A DNA stretch of 34,743 bases, taken from positions 1 to 34,743 of the forward strand of contig JBNKFV010000025.1 of NCBI GenBank assembly GCA_050289485.1, written 5' to 3'. The position numbers were made by a program, and so were the translations under genes. The stretch comes from JBNKFV01 sp050289485. GTDB lineage: Bacteria > Pseudomonadota > Gammaproteobacteria > Pseudomonadales > Cellvibrionaceae. The notes under the pieces are model-generated. The model ran no database searches. It was not told where the DNA came from and saw only the letters and a program-made list of their open reading frames with translations. Of the stretch, positions 1-7,059 are shown in pieces; the first letter of the stretch is position 1, and every line of letters begins with the position of its first letter.

Positions 1-169
1 GGTGCCCAGAGGCGGAAAGCGCGGCAGGAAAGCCGCGATTCACAGCTTAGCTGCCCGAAGGGCGAGCTACAGGGAAGTAGCGAGTGAATCGAACTGGGTT
101 CGGTTGCGCCTGCACGGTGTTACCAGAAACGAAAAAGCCCCAGCGTTAACCGAGGCTTTAAGAATAAGT
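1..169 (-). repeat. tRNA-Phe-linked repeat unit (3' end of tRNA duplicated)
   Basis: Bases 1-17 repeat bases 170-186 exactly; these are the last bases of tRNA-Phe read on the opposite strand. The unit is therefore 169 bp long and the second copy is cut by the window edge. Between the copies lie a terminator-like hairpin (132-160) and a folded block at 37-90: GATTCAC/GTGAATC closes AGC-TTA-GCT, GCCC-GAA-GGGC and a GCTAC/GTAGC hairpin, an imperfect multi-branched structure. No protein gene is credible here. Compare with the repeat after tRNA-Tyr at 34233-34410. It could be a tRNA-linked repeat like that of E. coli tyrT, or the scar of an element that used the tRNA 3' end as attachment site. Confidence 0.7.
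132..160 (-). terminator. Probable Rho-independent terminator of tRNA-Phe
   Basis: Read on the minus strand, AAAGCCTC pairs with GGGGCTTT (8 pairs including one U-G) around a loop of about ten bases and is followed by a T run. It begins about 9 bases after the CCA of tRNA-Phe. Confidence 0.6.
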
Positions 170-244
170 GGTGCCCAGAGGCGGAATCGAACCACCGACA
201 CGGGGATTTTCAATCCCCTGCTCTACCGACTGAGCTATCTGGGC
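169..244 (-). tRNA. tRNA-Phe (GAA)
   Basis: A 76-base cloverleaf on the minus strand with an encoded CCA end. The acceptor stem GCCCAGA pairs with TCTGGGC, the anticodon loop reads TTGAAAA with anticodon GAA, and the T loop is GGTTCGATTCC. It lies downstream of mutY and yggX on the same strand and has its own promoter. Its terminal bases are duplicated 169 bp downstream. Confidence 0.97.
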
Positions 245-275
245 TTTGGCCAGCTGGCTGGCTCAAGAGGCGCGT

Positions 276-304
276 ATTAAACCCGCTAAGAACATAAGAG
301 TCAA
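276..304 (-). promoter_or_regulatory. Sigma-70 promoter for tRNA-Phe
   Basis: On the minus strand there is a -35 TTGACT, a spacer of 17 bases and a -10 TTTAAT, followed by a GC-rich discriminator (ACGCGCC). Both hexamers match 5 of 6 consensus bases. The GC-rich discriminator is typical of stringently controlled stable-RNA promoters. The tRNA starts about 30 bases downstream. Confidence 0.75.
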
Positions 305-341
305 GGGGCTAATACGAAAAAACTTACCATAAATCAGGCTC

Positions 342-614
342 TTATTTGGCCGGGGGTACATAGCCTTCGGCCTGGTCGTATTCTTCACCGGAAAGGAATT
401 TTTGCATCTGTTCCATCAGGTAAGTGCGGGCTGTCATATCCATCATGTTCAGATGTTTTTCATTAATCAACATGGTTTGATGCTGCATCCATTCCTGCCA
501 GGCTTTTTTTGATACATTTTCGAAAATGTCCTGCCCTTTGGGCCCTGGATACGGTGGCGTGTCCAGGCCTTCCAGTTCCTCTTTATATTTGCGGCAAAAA
601 ACGGTTCTGGTCAT
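342..614 (-). CDS. yggX: YggX-family Fe(2+)-trafficking protein
   Basis: A small cytosolic protein of 90 residues, the normal length for YggX. The family is linked to iron trafficking and protection of Fe-S clusters from oxidation. The N-terminus MTRTVFCRKYKEE carries the conserved Cys7, and the core contains the family motif QTMLINEKHLNMM. I chose the ATG at 614, preceded by AAAGGTG, over an upstream in-frame start at 659 because it matches the family N-terminus. It lies 57 bases after mutY on the same strand, the arrangement known from E. coli and Pseudomonas, which fits joint protection of the MutY Fe-S cluster. No terminator is visible before the tRNA-Phe promoter. Confidence 0.96.
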   Translation of the reverse strand: MTRTVFCRKYKEELEGLDTPPYPGPKGQDIFENVSKKAWQEWMQHQTMLINEKHLNMMDMTARTYLMEQMQKFLSGEEYDQAEGYVPPAK

Positions 615-671
615 TGGGGTTACACCTTTATATATGGGGCTGTGTCTGTTGGGGCGCAAGTATAACGCGTT

Positions 672-1763
672 TTAACGGGATTCTCCGGCTGGCTGCAACG
701 GCGCCAGACTGGCGAGTTTGTCCAGTAGCTTTTTCACTGGGGCGGCAAAGCCAATGGTGTGTGGGTTGGCTGGGTCCATCCAGCGTTGTTGGTTGTCGAC
801 GATGTTGCTTGGCGGCACATTCAGTTGCAGCACCACGGGGGTGATGTCGAGATGAAAATGGCTGAAGGTGTGTCGATAAGTATCCCAGCGCTCAAGCTCG
901 CTAATACCCTTGCGGGTTTTCAGTTGTAGTAGCTGGTGAGTGGCGTGGCTTGCGTCTTCATCTGGCGCCACCTCCGGTAAGCACCAAAGCCCACCCCATA
1001 GACCGCTGGGTGGCCGCTGTTGCAGCAAAATTTCGCCAAAAGCGTTGCGTACCAGAAGCATTTGTACAGCTTTTTCCGGTAGGCTTTTTTTGGGTTTTTT
1101 GCCGGGATAGTCCAGTGGGTTACCTTGTTTGAATGCCAGGCAATGGTTGTTGAGAGGGCATTCCTGGCAGCGGGGTTTTGAGCGAGTACACAGAGTGGCA
1201 CCCATATCCATCATGGCTTGGGTGTAGTCGCCAAAGCGGCTGCTTGGGCAGTAGCGTTCGGCAATATCCCATAGCTGTTTTTGTACGCTGGTAGTACCGG
1301 GCCAGCCGTCTACAGCGTGATAGCGTGCCAGTACACGTTTAACGTTGCCGTCGAGAATGGCGGCTTTTTCACCAAAGGCAATGCTGGCAATGGCTCCCGC
1401 CGTTGAGCGGCCGATGCCAGGTAATTCGCTCAGGGTGTCTACATCTCGGGGAAATTCGCCGTTGTGCTGTGCTACCACCGTTTGCGCGCACTTGTGTAAA
1501 TTGCGGGCGCGGGCGTAGTAACCCAGGCCTGTCCATAGGGCCAGTACTTCGTCTTGCGGTGCCGCTGCCAGGTCGGCAACCGTGGGAAACGTGGCCATAA
1601 ACCGCTCAAAGTAAGGAATAACGGTGGTCACTTGCGTCTGTTGCAGCATGATCTCGCTGATCCACACCCGGTATGGCGTGATGTTTTGCTGCCACGGCAG
1701 GTGTTTGCGACCGTGCTGGTCGAACCAGTTGAGTACCGCTTGAGAGAAATCAAATGCCTGCAT
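672..1763 (-). CDS. mutY: A/G-specific adenine DNA glycosylase MutY
   Basis: Base-excision repair glycosylase that removes adenine mispaired with 8-oxoguanine. In this 363-residue reading Glu37 (ISEIMLQQTQV) and Asp138 (ILDGNVKR) are the catalytic residues, the helix-hairpin-helix is LPGIGRSTAGAI (114-125), and Cys192, 199, 202 and 208 form the Fe-S ligand set. All fall at the same numbers as in the E. coli enzyme, which supports the start at 1763. The C-terminal NUDIX-like 8-oxoG recognition domain is present (QRPPSGLWGGLWCLPE, TFSHFHLDI). In-frame starts at 1778 (ATG) and 1802 (TTG) exist, and none of the three has a strong ribosome-binding site. yggX follows on the same strand. Confidence 0.96.
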   Translation of the reverse strand: MQAFDFSQAVLNWFDQHGRKHLPWQQNITPYRVWISEIMLQQTQVTTVIPYFERFMATFPTVADLAAAPQDEVLALWTGLGYYARARNLHKCAQTVVAQHNGEFPRDVDTLSELPGIGRSTAGAIASIAFGEKAAILDGNVKRVLARYHAVDGWPGTTSVQKQLWDIAERYCPSSRFGDYTQAMMDMGATLCTRSKPRCQECPLNNHCLAFKQGNPLDYPGKKPKKSLPEKAVQMLLVRNAFGEILLQQRPPSGLWGGLWCLPEVAPDEDASHATHQLLQLKTRKGISELERWDTYRHTFSHFHLDITPVVLQLNVPPSNIVDNQQRWMDPANPHTIGFAAPVKKLLDKLASLAPLQPAGESR

Positions 1764-1854
1764 AACGTTGTTTGCCATGATAAGAATGCGGCAGCCTATC
1801 AAAATCTGTTCAAGGGGTTAAGTCGTAGTGTTAACAGGCCCAGAGCTTTAGCTG

Positions 1855-1894
1855 TTGAAAATATCCATTGCGATAGTAAATAAGAATGCTTATC
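1855..1894 (+). promoter_or_regulatory. Candidate Fur box and promoter of the iron ABC importer
   Basis: Bases 1876-1894 (GTAAATAAGAATGCTTATC) match 13 of 19 positions of the Fur consensus. A possible -35 TTGAAA lies at 1855-1860, with a weak AT-rich -10 inside the box. The site is 50 bases upstream of the ferric-binding protein start. Iron repression by Fur is the expected control for this importer; the match was scored by eye. Confidence 0.55.
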
Positions 1895-1943
1895 ATCTGC
1901 ACCTCGTTTTAGTCACTCATCACCAATTTATGTAAGGGGTGTC

Positions 1944-3017
1944 ATGACAATATTAAGGCTTTTGGCAGCACGGGTTGCTCGGTTTGCAGTAGCAGGCGTA
2001 GCGTTTTCGGCATTGCTGGCGTGTTCAGACGGTCGGCAGGCAGATGGTAATTCAGCCACTGCGACGGAAAACAATAGTGATAAACCGGTGATTACGGTGT
2101 ATTCCGCGCGTAAAGAGCACCTTATTAAACCTTTGTTTGATCGTTATGAGGCCGAGCATAACGTCGATATCCGTTACATTACTGATGAAGCGGGCCCCTT
2201 GCTTACGCGCCTGAAAGCCGAGGGTCAAAATACGCCAGCCGATTTGTTTATGACAGTGGATGCGGGCTTTTTGTGGCAGGCTGCTAACGAAGGCGTGTTG
2301 CGCCCTATTCAGTCATCTATTCTTGATGCCAATATTCCTGCCAATCTACATGTACCAGACGGCCGATGGTATGCCTTGTCTCTGCGGGCGCGCACCATGG
2401 TATACGCCACTGATCGTGTGGATCCGTCGGAACTGTCGACTTACGAAGCGCTGGCTGAACCTGAGTGGGAAGGTCGTTTATGTTTGCGTACCTCGAAAAA
2501 GGTGTACAACCAGTCGTTGGTTGCGACCATGATCAAAACTTTGGGTGAAGAGAAAACCGAACAGCTGGTGCGTGGCTGGGTGGCCAACCTGGCTACAGAC
2601 CCCTACTCCAATGATGTGAAGGCAATGGAAGCCGTTGCCGCTGGCCAGTGCGATGTAACGTTGGTAAATACTTACTACTTTGGTCGCCTGCACAAGGAAA
2701 AGCCCGATATCAATCTGGCGATTTTCTGGCCCAACCAAGATGGCCGTGGCGTGCATGTGAATGTGTCGGGCGCGGGTGTTACCCGTTATGCGAAAAACCC
2801 GCAGGGCGCGCAAGAGCTGTTGGAGTGGCTTTCGCAACCTGAGGCGCAGCATACCTTTGCTGAACTGAACCAGGAATACCCTGCCAATCCTGCGGTTAAG
2901 CCCTCTGCAGAGGTGGCTTCGTGGGGTACATTCAAAGCCGATAACATCAACGTGGAGGCTGCCGGGCGCCTGCAGGCCGAGGCCATTCGTTTGATGGACC
3001 GAGCCGGGTACCGTTAA
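1944..3017 (+). CDS. Fe(3+) ABC transporter substrate-binding lipoprotein (FbpA/HitA-like)
   Basis: Captures ferric iron in the periplasm and delivers it to the inner-membrane permease. The 357-residue protein starts with a hydrophobic signal segment ending in a lipobox, with ALLAC placing the lipidated Cys at residue 27; many homologues are soluble instead. The mature domain begins ITVYSARKE, typical of this class 1 binding-protein family, and contains the paired tyrosines in NTYYFGRL (Tyr244/Tyr245) that coordinate iron in FbpA. The ATG at 1944 is preceded by AAGGGGT. The permease gene follows after 35 bases. A Fur-like site upstream supports iron regulation. Exact substrate (free or complexed Fe3+) cannot be told from sequence. 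Confidence 0.92.
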   Translation: MTILRLLAARVARFAVAGVAFSALLACSDGRQADGNSATATENNSDKPVITVYSARKEHLIKPLFDRYEAEHNVDIRYITDEAGPLLTRLKAEGQNTPADLFMTVDAGFLWQAANEGVLRPIQSSILDANIPANLHVPDGRWYALSLRARTMVYATDRVDPSELSTYEALAEPEWEGRLCLRTSKKVYNQSLVATMIKTLGEEKTEQLVRGWVANLATDPYSNDVKAMEAVAAGQCDVTLVNTYYFGRLHKEKPDINLAIFWPNQDGRGVHVNVSGAGVTRYAKNPQGAQELLEWLSQPEAQHTFAELNQEYPANPAVKPSAEVASWGTFKADNINVEAAGRLQAEAIRLMDRAGYR

Positions 3018-3052
3018 CTTGTTGATCTGTATGTTTGGGCGAAGTGAGTAAT

Positions 3053-4678
3053 ATGCCCTTCCGCCTCCTTTCCGCTAAACAACGCTGGCTGCTGCGGCTG
3101 CCAGCGTTTTGCGTTGCCGCACTGGTATTTTTGCCAATTCTGGTGATCGTGCTGAGCTGGAGCAGTGACCAGACAAGTATCTGGCAACACCTTATTGAAA
3201 CGCAGTTGAGTCGCCTGCTGGGCAATACCCTTACGTTGGTTGTTGGCGTTGGGGTATCCGTGATGCTCCTGGGGGTGAGCCTCGCATGGTTAACCGCCAT
3301 GTGTGAGTTCCCTGGCAGGCGCTGGCTCGACTGGCTCCTCATGCTGCCCATGGCGATTCCCACTTATGTAGTGGCCTTCGTATTTTTGGGACTATTTGCT
3401 TACGCTGGCCCGGTACAGACTGGCTTACGTGCGTTGTTTGGTCCGCAAGTTTGGTTTCCAGATATTCGCTCTACCGGTGGTGTGATTCTGGTCATGACCA
3501 CGGTGCTTTACCCCTACGTTTATATGCTGGCTCGCGGCGCCTTTATGGCACAGGGGCGCGAATTTACCGATTCCGCACGATTGCTCAACCACACCCCTTT
3601 GCAGGCGTTTTGGCGTGTTGCCTTGCCCATGGCGCGCCCGGCGATTGTGGCGGGTACAGCGTTGGCGCTAATGGAAACCCTCGCCGACTTTGGTGCTGTA
3701 TCGGTATTTAACTTCGATACGTTTACCACTGCGATTTATAAATCGTGGTTTGGTTTTTACAGCCTGCCCGCTGCTGCACAATTGGCCTCGTTACTGCTGT
3801 TGTTTGTGTGTGTCTTGCTGTTGCTTGAGCAACGCAGTCGTGGCAAAGGCCGTTTGCATCAGCGTCCGCGTCAGCGGGGTCAAGGCTATGTGCTAGAGGG
3901 CTGGCGCGCCTGGGGTGCTACGCTGCTGTGCAGTACGGTGGTGCTGCTGGCGTTTGTTTTGCCTGTGGGGCAGTTGTTGGTGTGGGTAACTCAAATTCAT
4001 GCCAGCGATTTTAATGCGCGTTATATTGATCTGGTAACCCATACGTTTTCGCTGGGTTTGATAGCAACCTCAGTAGTAGCGGTGCTGGCCGTATTGGTGG
4101 CGCTGTCGCAACGGTTTTTGGGGCGCGAGAAAATCGGGCCTCTTGTTCGGGTAGCGGGCCTGGGTTATGCGCTGCCTGGCTCGGTGCTGGCCGTGGGTAT
4201 CATGCTGGCCTTTGCCTTTCTTGATAAGCACTTGATCAATCCCCTGCAAGGCTTCTTCGGCTGGCCTGTAGAGCAGGTCTTGCTGGGTAGTCTGCTTGCC
4301 TTAATTGTGGCCTATATCATTCGCTTTTTTTCTGTCGCCTTTGGTCCTGTACAGTCCGGTCTTGACCGTATACGCCCCAGTTATCAGGAGGCTGCGCACA
4401 CGTTGGGCGCATCTCAGTGGCAGGTGATTCGCCGAGTCTATATTCCCTTGCTGGCACCCAGTATCCTTACCGCGCTGTTACTGGTGTTGGTAGATGTGAT
4501 GAAAGAAATGCCCGCTACGCTGCTGATGCGGCCCTTTGGCTGGGATACCTTGGCGGTGCGTATTTATGAAATGACATCCGAAGGCGAATGGCAACGGGCT
4601 GCGCTGCCAGCCATTACGCTGGTGTTAGTCAGTATTCCCCCCGTTATCATTCTTATTCGTCGTACCCGCCCCCATTAG
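3053..4678 (+). CDS. Fe(3+) ABC transporter permease (FbpB/HitB-like, fused two-domain)
   Basis: An inner-membrane permease of 541 residues with about a dozen hydrophobic segments, arranged as two homologous halves in one chain. Each half carries an EAA-type loop that docks the ATPase: one around SARLLNHTPLQAFWRVALP and one around YQEAAHTLGASQWQVIRRV. This matches the FbpB/HitB/SfuB family. I chose the ATG at 3053; in-frame TTG (3035) and GTG (3044) starts lie just upstream. It is cotranscribed with the binding-protein gene. No ATPase gene (fbpC) follows; the next gene is gcvT, so the ATPase must be encoded elsewhere. Confidence 0.93.
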   Translation: MPFRLLSAKQRWLLRLPAFCVAALVFLPILVIVLSWSSDQTSIWQHLIETQLSRLLGNTLTLVVGVGVSVMLLGVSLAWLTAMCEFPGRRWLDWLLMLPMAIPTYVVAFVFLGLFAYAGPVQTGLRALFGPQVWFPDIRSTGGVILVMTTVLYPYVYMLARGAFMAQGREFTDSARLLNHTPLQAFWRVALPMARPAIVAGTALALMETLADFGAVSVFNFDTFTTAIYKSWFGFYSLPAAAQLASLLLLFVCVLLLLEQRSRGKGRLHQRPRQRGQGYVLEGWRAWGATLLCSTVVLLAFVLPVGQLLVWVTQIHASDFNARYIDLVTHTFSLGLIATSVVAVLAVLVALSQRFLGREKIGPLVRVAGLGYALPGSVLAVGIMLAFAFLDKHLINPLQGFFGWPVEQVLLGSLLALIVAYIIRFFSVAFGPVQSGLDRIRPSYQEAAHTLGASQWQVIRRVYIPLLAPSILTALLLVLVDVMKEMPATLLMRPFGWDTLAVRIYEMTSEGEWQRAALPAITLVLVSIPPVIILIRRTRPH

Positions 4679-4732
4679 CCACAAACATAGCTAAGCTGGA
4701 TAATGGCGGTTTTATCCCGGCGCAAAAGCCGC

Positions 4733-4745
4733 TAGAATCGCGCCC
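4733..4745 (+). promoter_or_regulatory. Candidate -10 and GC-rich discriminator of gcvTH
   Basis: The 13 bases CTAGAATCGCGCC (4732-4744) contain a -10 TAGAAT followed by a GC-rich discriminator. The same 13 bases occur at 33967-33979, at the promoter of the tRNA operon. The -35 here is weak (TTTTAT-like near 4710). The start codon of gcvT is about 70 bases downstream. Confidence 0.45.
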
Positions 4746-4812
4746 TTTGCGGTGTCGCCCATCCATTTGGTTGCAGGTGACAGCCCGCGTTGAGTCTTGC
4801 CAGAGGTTCCCT

Positions 4813-5916
4813 ATGGGAAACAAAACCGCACTTTACGAAACGCACCAGGCCGCCGGCGCCAAGCTGGTCGATTTTGGTGGTTGGGATATGCCGTTACATT
4901 ACGGCTCACAGGTTGAGGAGCACCATCAGGTGCGCCAGCATGCCGGCTTGTTTGATGTATCACATATGAATGTGGTGGATATCTTGGGCGCAGACGCCCG
5001 GAAGTTTCTGCGCCGGTTGCTGGCTAACGATGTCGCTAAACTGGATGCGCTAGAGGGTAAGGCGTTGTATTCAGGTATGCTGAATACAACGGGCGGGGTC
5101 ATCGACGATTTAATCGTCTATCGCTTGGGTGACGGTTATCGTCTGGTCGTCAACTGTGCCACAGGTGCTAAAGATCTGGCGTGGATGCAAAATCAAATGG
5201 GTGGCGATAGCGTCAATATCACGCATCGTGAGGATTTGGGTATTGTCGCCCTTCAGGGGCCGCAGGCAGTGGCTATTCTACAGGCAGCATTGTCTGCATT
5301 GAACAAGCCGTCGGTTGCTTTGAACGATCAGACAGTGTTTACGGCTCAGTATGTTGGTGATTGGCTATTGGCCCGCACCGGTTATACCGGTGAAGACGGT
5401 TATGAAATTATTTTGCCCGCGGCGGAGACAGTGGATTTGTGGAGCACGCTAGTGAGTGAAGGCGCCAAACCCTGTGGATTGGGTGCTCGCGATACCTTGC
5501 GGCTGGAAGCGGGTATGAACCTCTATGGCCATGAAATGGACGAGACGGTATCGCCACTGGCGGCTAATATGGGATGGACTGTGGCGCGCGCAGATGATCG
5601 CGAATTTATTGGCCGTTCCGCACTGACAGAGCCAGAAGAAAAGTTGATTGGGTTGGTGCTGCATGAGCGCGGTGTGTTAAGAGCAGGCCAGCCTGTCAGC
5701 CTTCAAGGTGTTGCGTCCGCCGGTATTATCACCAGTGGTAGCTTCTCGCCTACACTGGGTGTGTCTATTGCGTTGGCGCGGGTGCCTGTTGCATTTGCCT
5801 ATGAAAAAGGTGATTGTTTTGTAGAAATTCGGGGCCGGCAGATGCCCGTTACCCGCGTTAAGCCCGTGTTTGTCAGGCACGGGCAATCTGTGATTGAACC
5901 ATTAATTAATGAATAA
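4813..5916 (+). CDS. gcvT: Glycine cleavage system T protein (aminomethyltransferase)
   Basis: Transfers the methylene group of the lipoyl-bound aminomethyl intermediate to tetrahydrofolate, giving 5,10-methylene-THF and ammonia. The 367-residue protein has the family N-terminus TALYETHQAAGAKLVDFGGW, the folate-binding region DVSHMNVVDI, the motif RTGYTGEDGYEI and the C-terminal barrel domain. The reading frame is open from 4588, inside the permease gene, but homology and the AGAGG ribosome-binding site at 4802-4806 place the start at ATG 4813. gcvH follows 17 bases later. gcvP, often in the same operon, is not in the window. The product feeds the same folate pool as thyA and folA at 17-19 kb. 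Confidence 0.96.
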   Translation: MGNKTALYETHQAAGAKLVDFGGWDMPLHYGSQVEEHHQVRQHAGLFDVSHMNVVDILGADARKFLRRLLANDVAKLDALEGKALYSGMLNTTGGVIDDLIVYRLGDGYRLVVNCATGAKDLAWMQNQMGGDSVNITHREDLGIVALQGPQAVAILQAALSALNKPSVALNDQTVFTAQYVGDWLLARTGYTGEDGYEIILPAAETVDLWSTLVSEGAKPCGLGARDTLRLEAGMNLYGHEMDETVSPLAANMGWTVARADDREFIGRSALTEPEEKLIGLVLHERGVLRAGQPVSLQGVASAGIITSGSFSPTLGVSIALARVPVAFAYEKGDCFVEIRGRQMPVTRVKPVFVRHGQSVIEPLINE

Positions 5917-5933
5917 GGTATTGAGGGCATAGC

Positions 5934-6326
5934 ATGAGCGAGTTGCGCAGTGAATTAAAATATCTGGCCAGCCACGAGTGGGCACGTGTTGAAGAAGATG
6001 GCACGGTAACCATTGGCATTACTGACCATGCGCAAGACAGTTTGGGTGATGTGGTTTACGTGGAAACCCCCGAAGTGGGTAGCACGGTAACCGCTGGCGA
6101 AGAGGCTGGTGTGGTTGAGTCAGTGAAAGCGGCATCCGACATTTACTCGTTAGTGTCTGGTGAGGTGATTGCAGTCAATGAAGCATTGGAAGACGCACCA
6201 GAAACTGTTAACGAGTCGCCGTACGATGAAGGCTGGTTTTTCAAAGTAAAACCCAGTGATCTGTCGGAGCTGGATAATGCGTTAGACGCCGACGGTTACA
6301 AGGCAGTCATGGCTGACGAGGAATAG
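5934..6326 (+). CDS. gcvH: Glycine cleavage system H protein (lipoyl carrier)
   Basis: The lipoylated shuttle protein of the glycine cleavage complex. At 130 residues it is the usual length. Lys65 in VESVKAASDIYS is the lipoylation site, and the surrounding sequence from HEWARVEEDG through GDVVYVETPEVG is the typical lipoyl domain. The ATG at 5934 has a GAGGG ribosome-binding site and follows gcvT by 17 bases, so the two are one operon. A strong terminator follows the stop codon. No gcvP is seen. Confidence 0.97.
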   Translation: MSELRSELKYLASHEWARVEEDGTVTIGITDHAQDSLGDVVYVETPEVGSTVTAGEEAGVVESVKAASDIYSLVSGEVIAVNEALEDAPETVNESPYDEGWFFKVKPSDLSELDNALDADGYKAVMADEE

Positions 6327-6336
6327 TGGCCGCAAA

Positions 6337-6366
6337 AACAAAACCGGCTCAAAGGCCGGTTTTGTT
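6337..6366. terminator. Bidirectional Rho-independent terminator
   Basis: A perfect 12-bp stem, AACAAAACCGGC with GCCGGTTTTGTT, encloses a 6-base loop. A-rich and T-rich flanks allow termination in both directions. It lies between the convergent gcvH and outer-membrane protein genes. Confidence 0.88.
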
Positions 6367-6394
6367 AGGTGAATACATTAGGCTTAACCAACCG

Positions 6395-6886
6395 TTAAAA
6401 ATAAATCGACATTCCGATGCCAATGCTAATGACATCGGCACTGTCATGACTGATCAGGTTGGTTCTAAAATCGATATCCGGTGAATACTCGTACGCAGCA
6501 CCAACGCCAATATAAGGCTTGGTGGTTGATTGACCTACGTCTATCGCAAAGTCACTCACGGTAAAATCCCCATCTGCTTCCAGCCGCTCCATGCCAATAA
6601 TGCCATAAGCGCGAATGTTGTCGCTAATGCGGTTGCCAATGTTTAGGCCAATACCGTAAGAGCTAATATCGATGTTGGTTCGGTCTGTTTCGCCAAAGTT
6701 ACTGTAGCCGATTTCCATTTCGACAAGATCGTTTAAGTGCACGCCGCCAGCAAGATTAAATTGAAATTCTGTTGCCGAATTGTTGTCGGCGATGCCAATG
6801 GTGCCTGTGCCATAAGTGCGCAGCTCTGCGTGTGCCAGTCCTCCTGTGAGTAAAGCCGCGAGCGCTAATGCGTGGATTCTTATCAT
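6395..6886 (-). CDS. Small outer-membrane beta-barrel protein
   Basis: A 163-residue protein of unknown specific function. It has a clear signal peptide (about residues 1-20, ending LAHA), alternating polar and hydrophobic strands such as QFNLAGGVHL, SSYGIGLNIG and KPYIGVGAAYEY, and a C-terminal aromatic residue (MSIYF) as recognised by the BAM machinery. The length fits an eight-stranded barrel of the OmpA/OmpW/Ail type. The ATG at 6886 is preceded by GAGAGGT. It lies beside the OprF-like gene on the same strand, but a terminator separates them. I do not recognise a precise orthologue. Confidence 0.82.
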   Translation of the reverse strand: MIRIHALALAALLTGGLAHAELRTYGTGTIGIADNNSATEFQFNLAGGVHLNDLVEMEIGYSNFGETDRTNIDISSYGIGLNIGNRISDNIRAYGIIGMERLEADGDFTVSDFAIDVGQSTTKPYIGVGAAYEYSPDIDFRTNLISHDSADVISIGIGMSIYF

Positions 6887-6979
6887 AGCGTTACCTCTCG
6901 TAATACATCTGCCAGCACATTGGTGCGAATAGGCTCTGGTTGTAAACGTTGAGGCAGAGTCCTTTATTCAGGTATTTGA

Positions 6980-6985
6980 TTATAC
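6980..6985 (-). promoter_or_regulatory. Candidate -10 element for the small outer-membrane protein gene
   Basis: A perfect TATAAT on the minus strand lies about 95 bases upstream of the ATG at 6886. A TTGCTA is present but only 12 bases away, so the -35 is unclear and the call is weak. Confidence 0.3.
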
Positions 6986-7010
6986 GGTATTGGTTTTAGC
7001 AAAGGGTTAA

Positions 7011-7037
7011 CGGCAAAAGCGCCGCAGGGCGGCGCTT
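7011..7037 (-). terminator. Rho-independent terminator of the OmpA-family gene
   Basis: AAGCGCCGC pairs perfectly with GCGGCGCTT around a 3-base loop (7017-7037). On the minus strand the stem is followed by TTTTGCC. It lies just after the stop codon at 7060. Confidence 0.8.
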
Positions 7038-7059
7038 GTACCACAACGCAAAACGTTGA

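Noticed and set aside
2..280. 92-codon open frame on the plus strand
   Set aside because: It runs antisense through tRNA-Phe and its linked repeat; no family resemblance.
4679..4812. Glycine riboswitch upstream of gcvT
   Set aside because: Only 134 bases, with no recognisable glycine aptamer core; a promoter explains the region.
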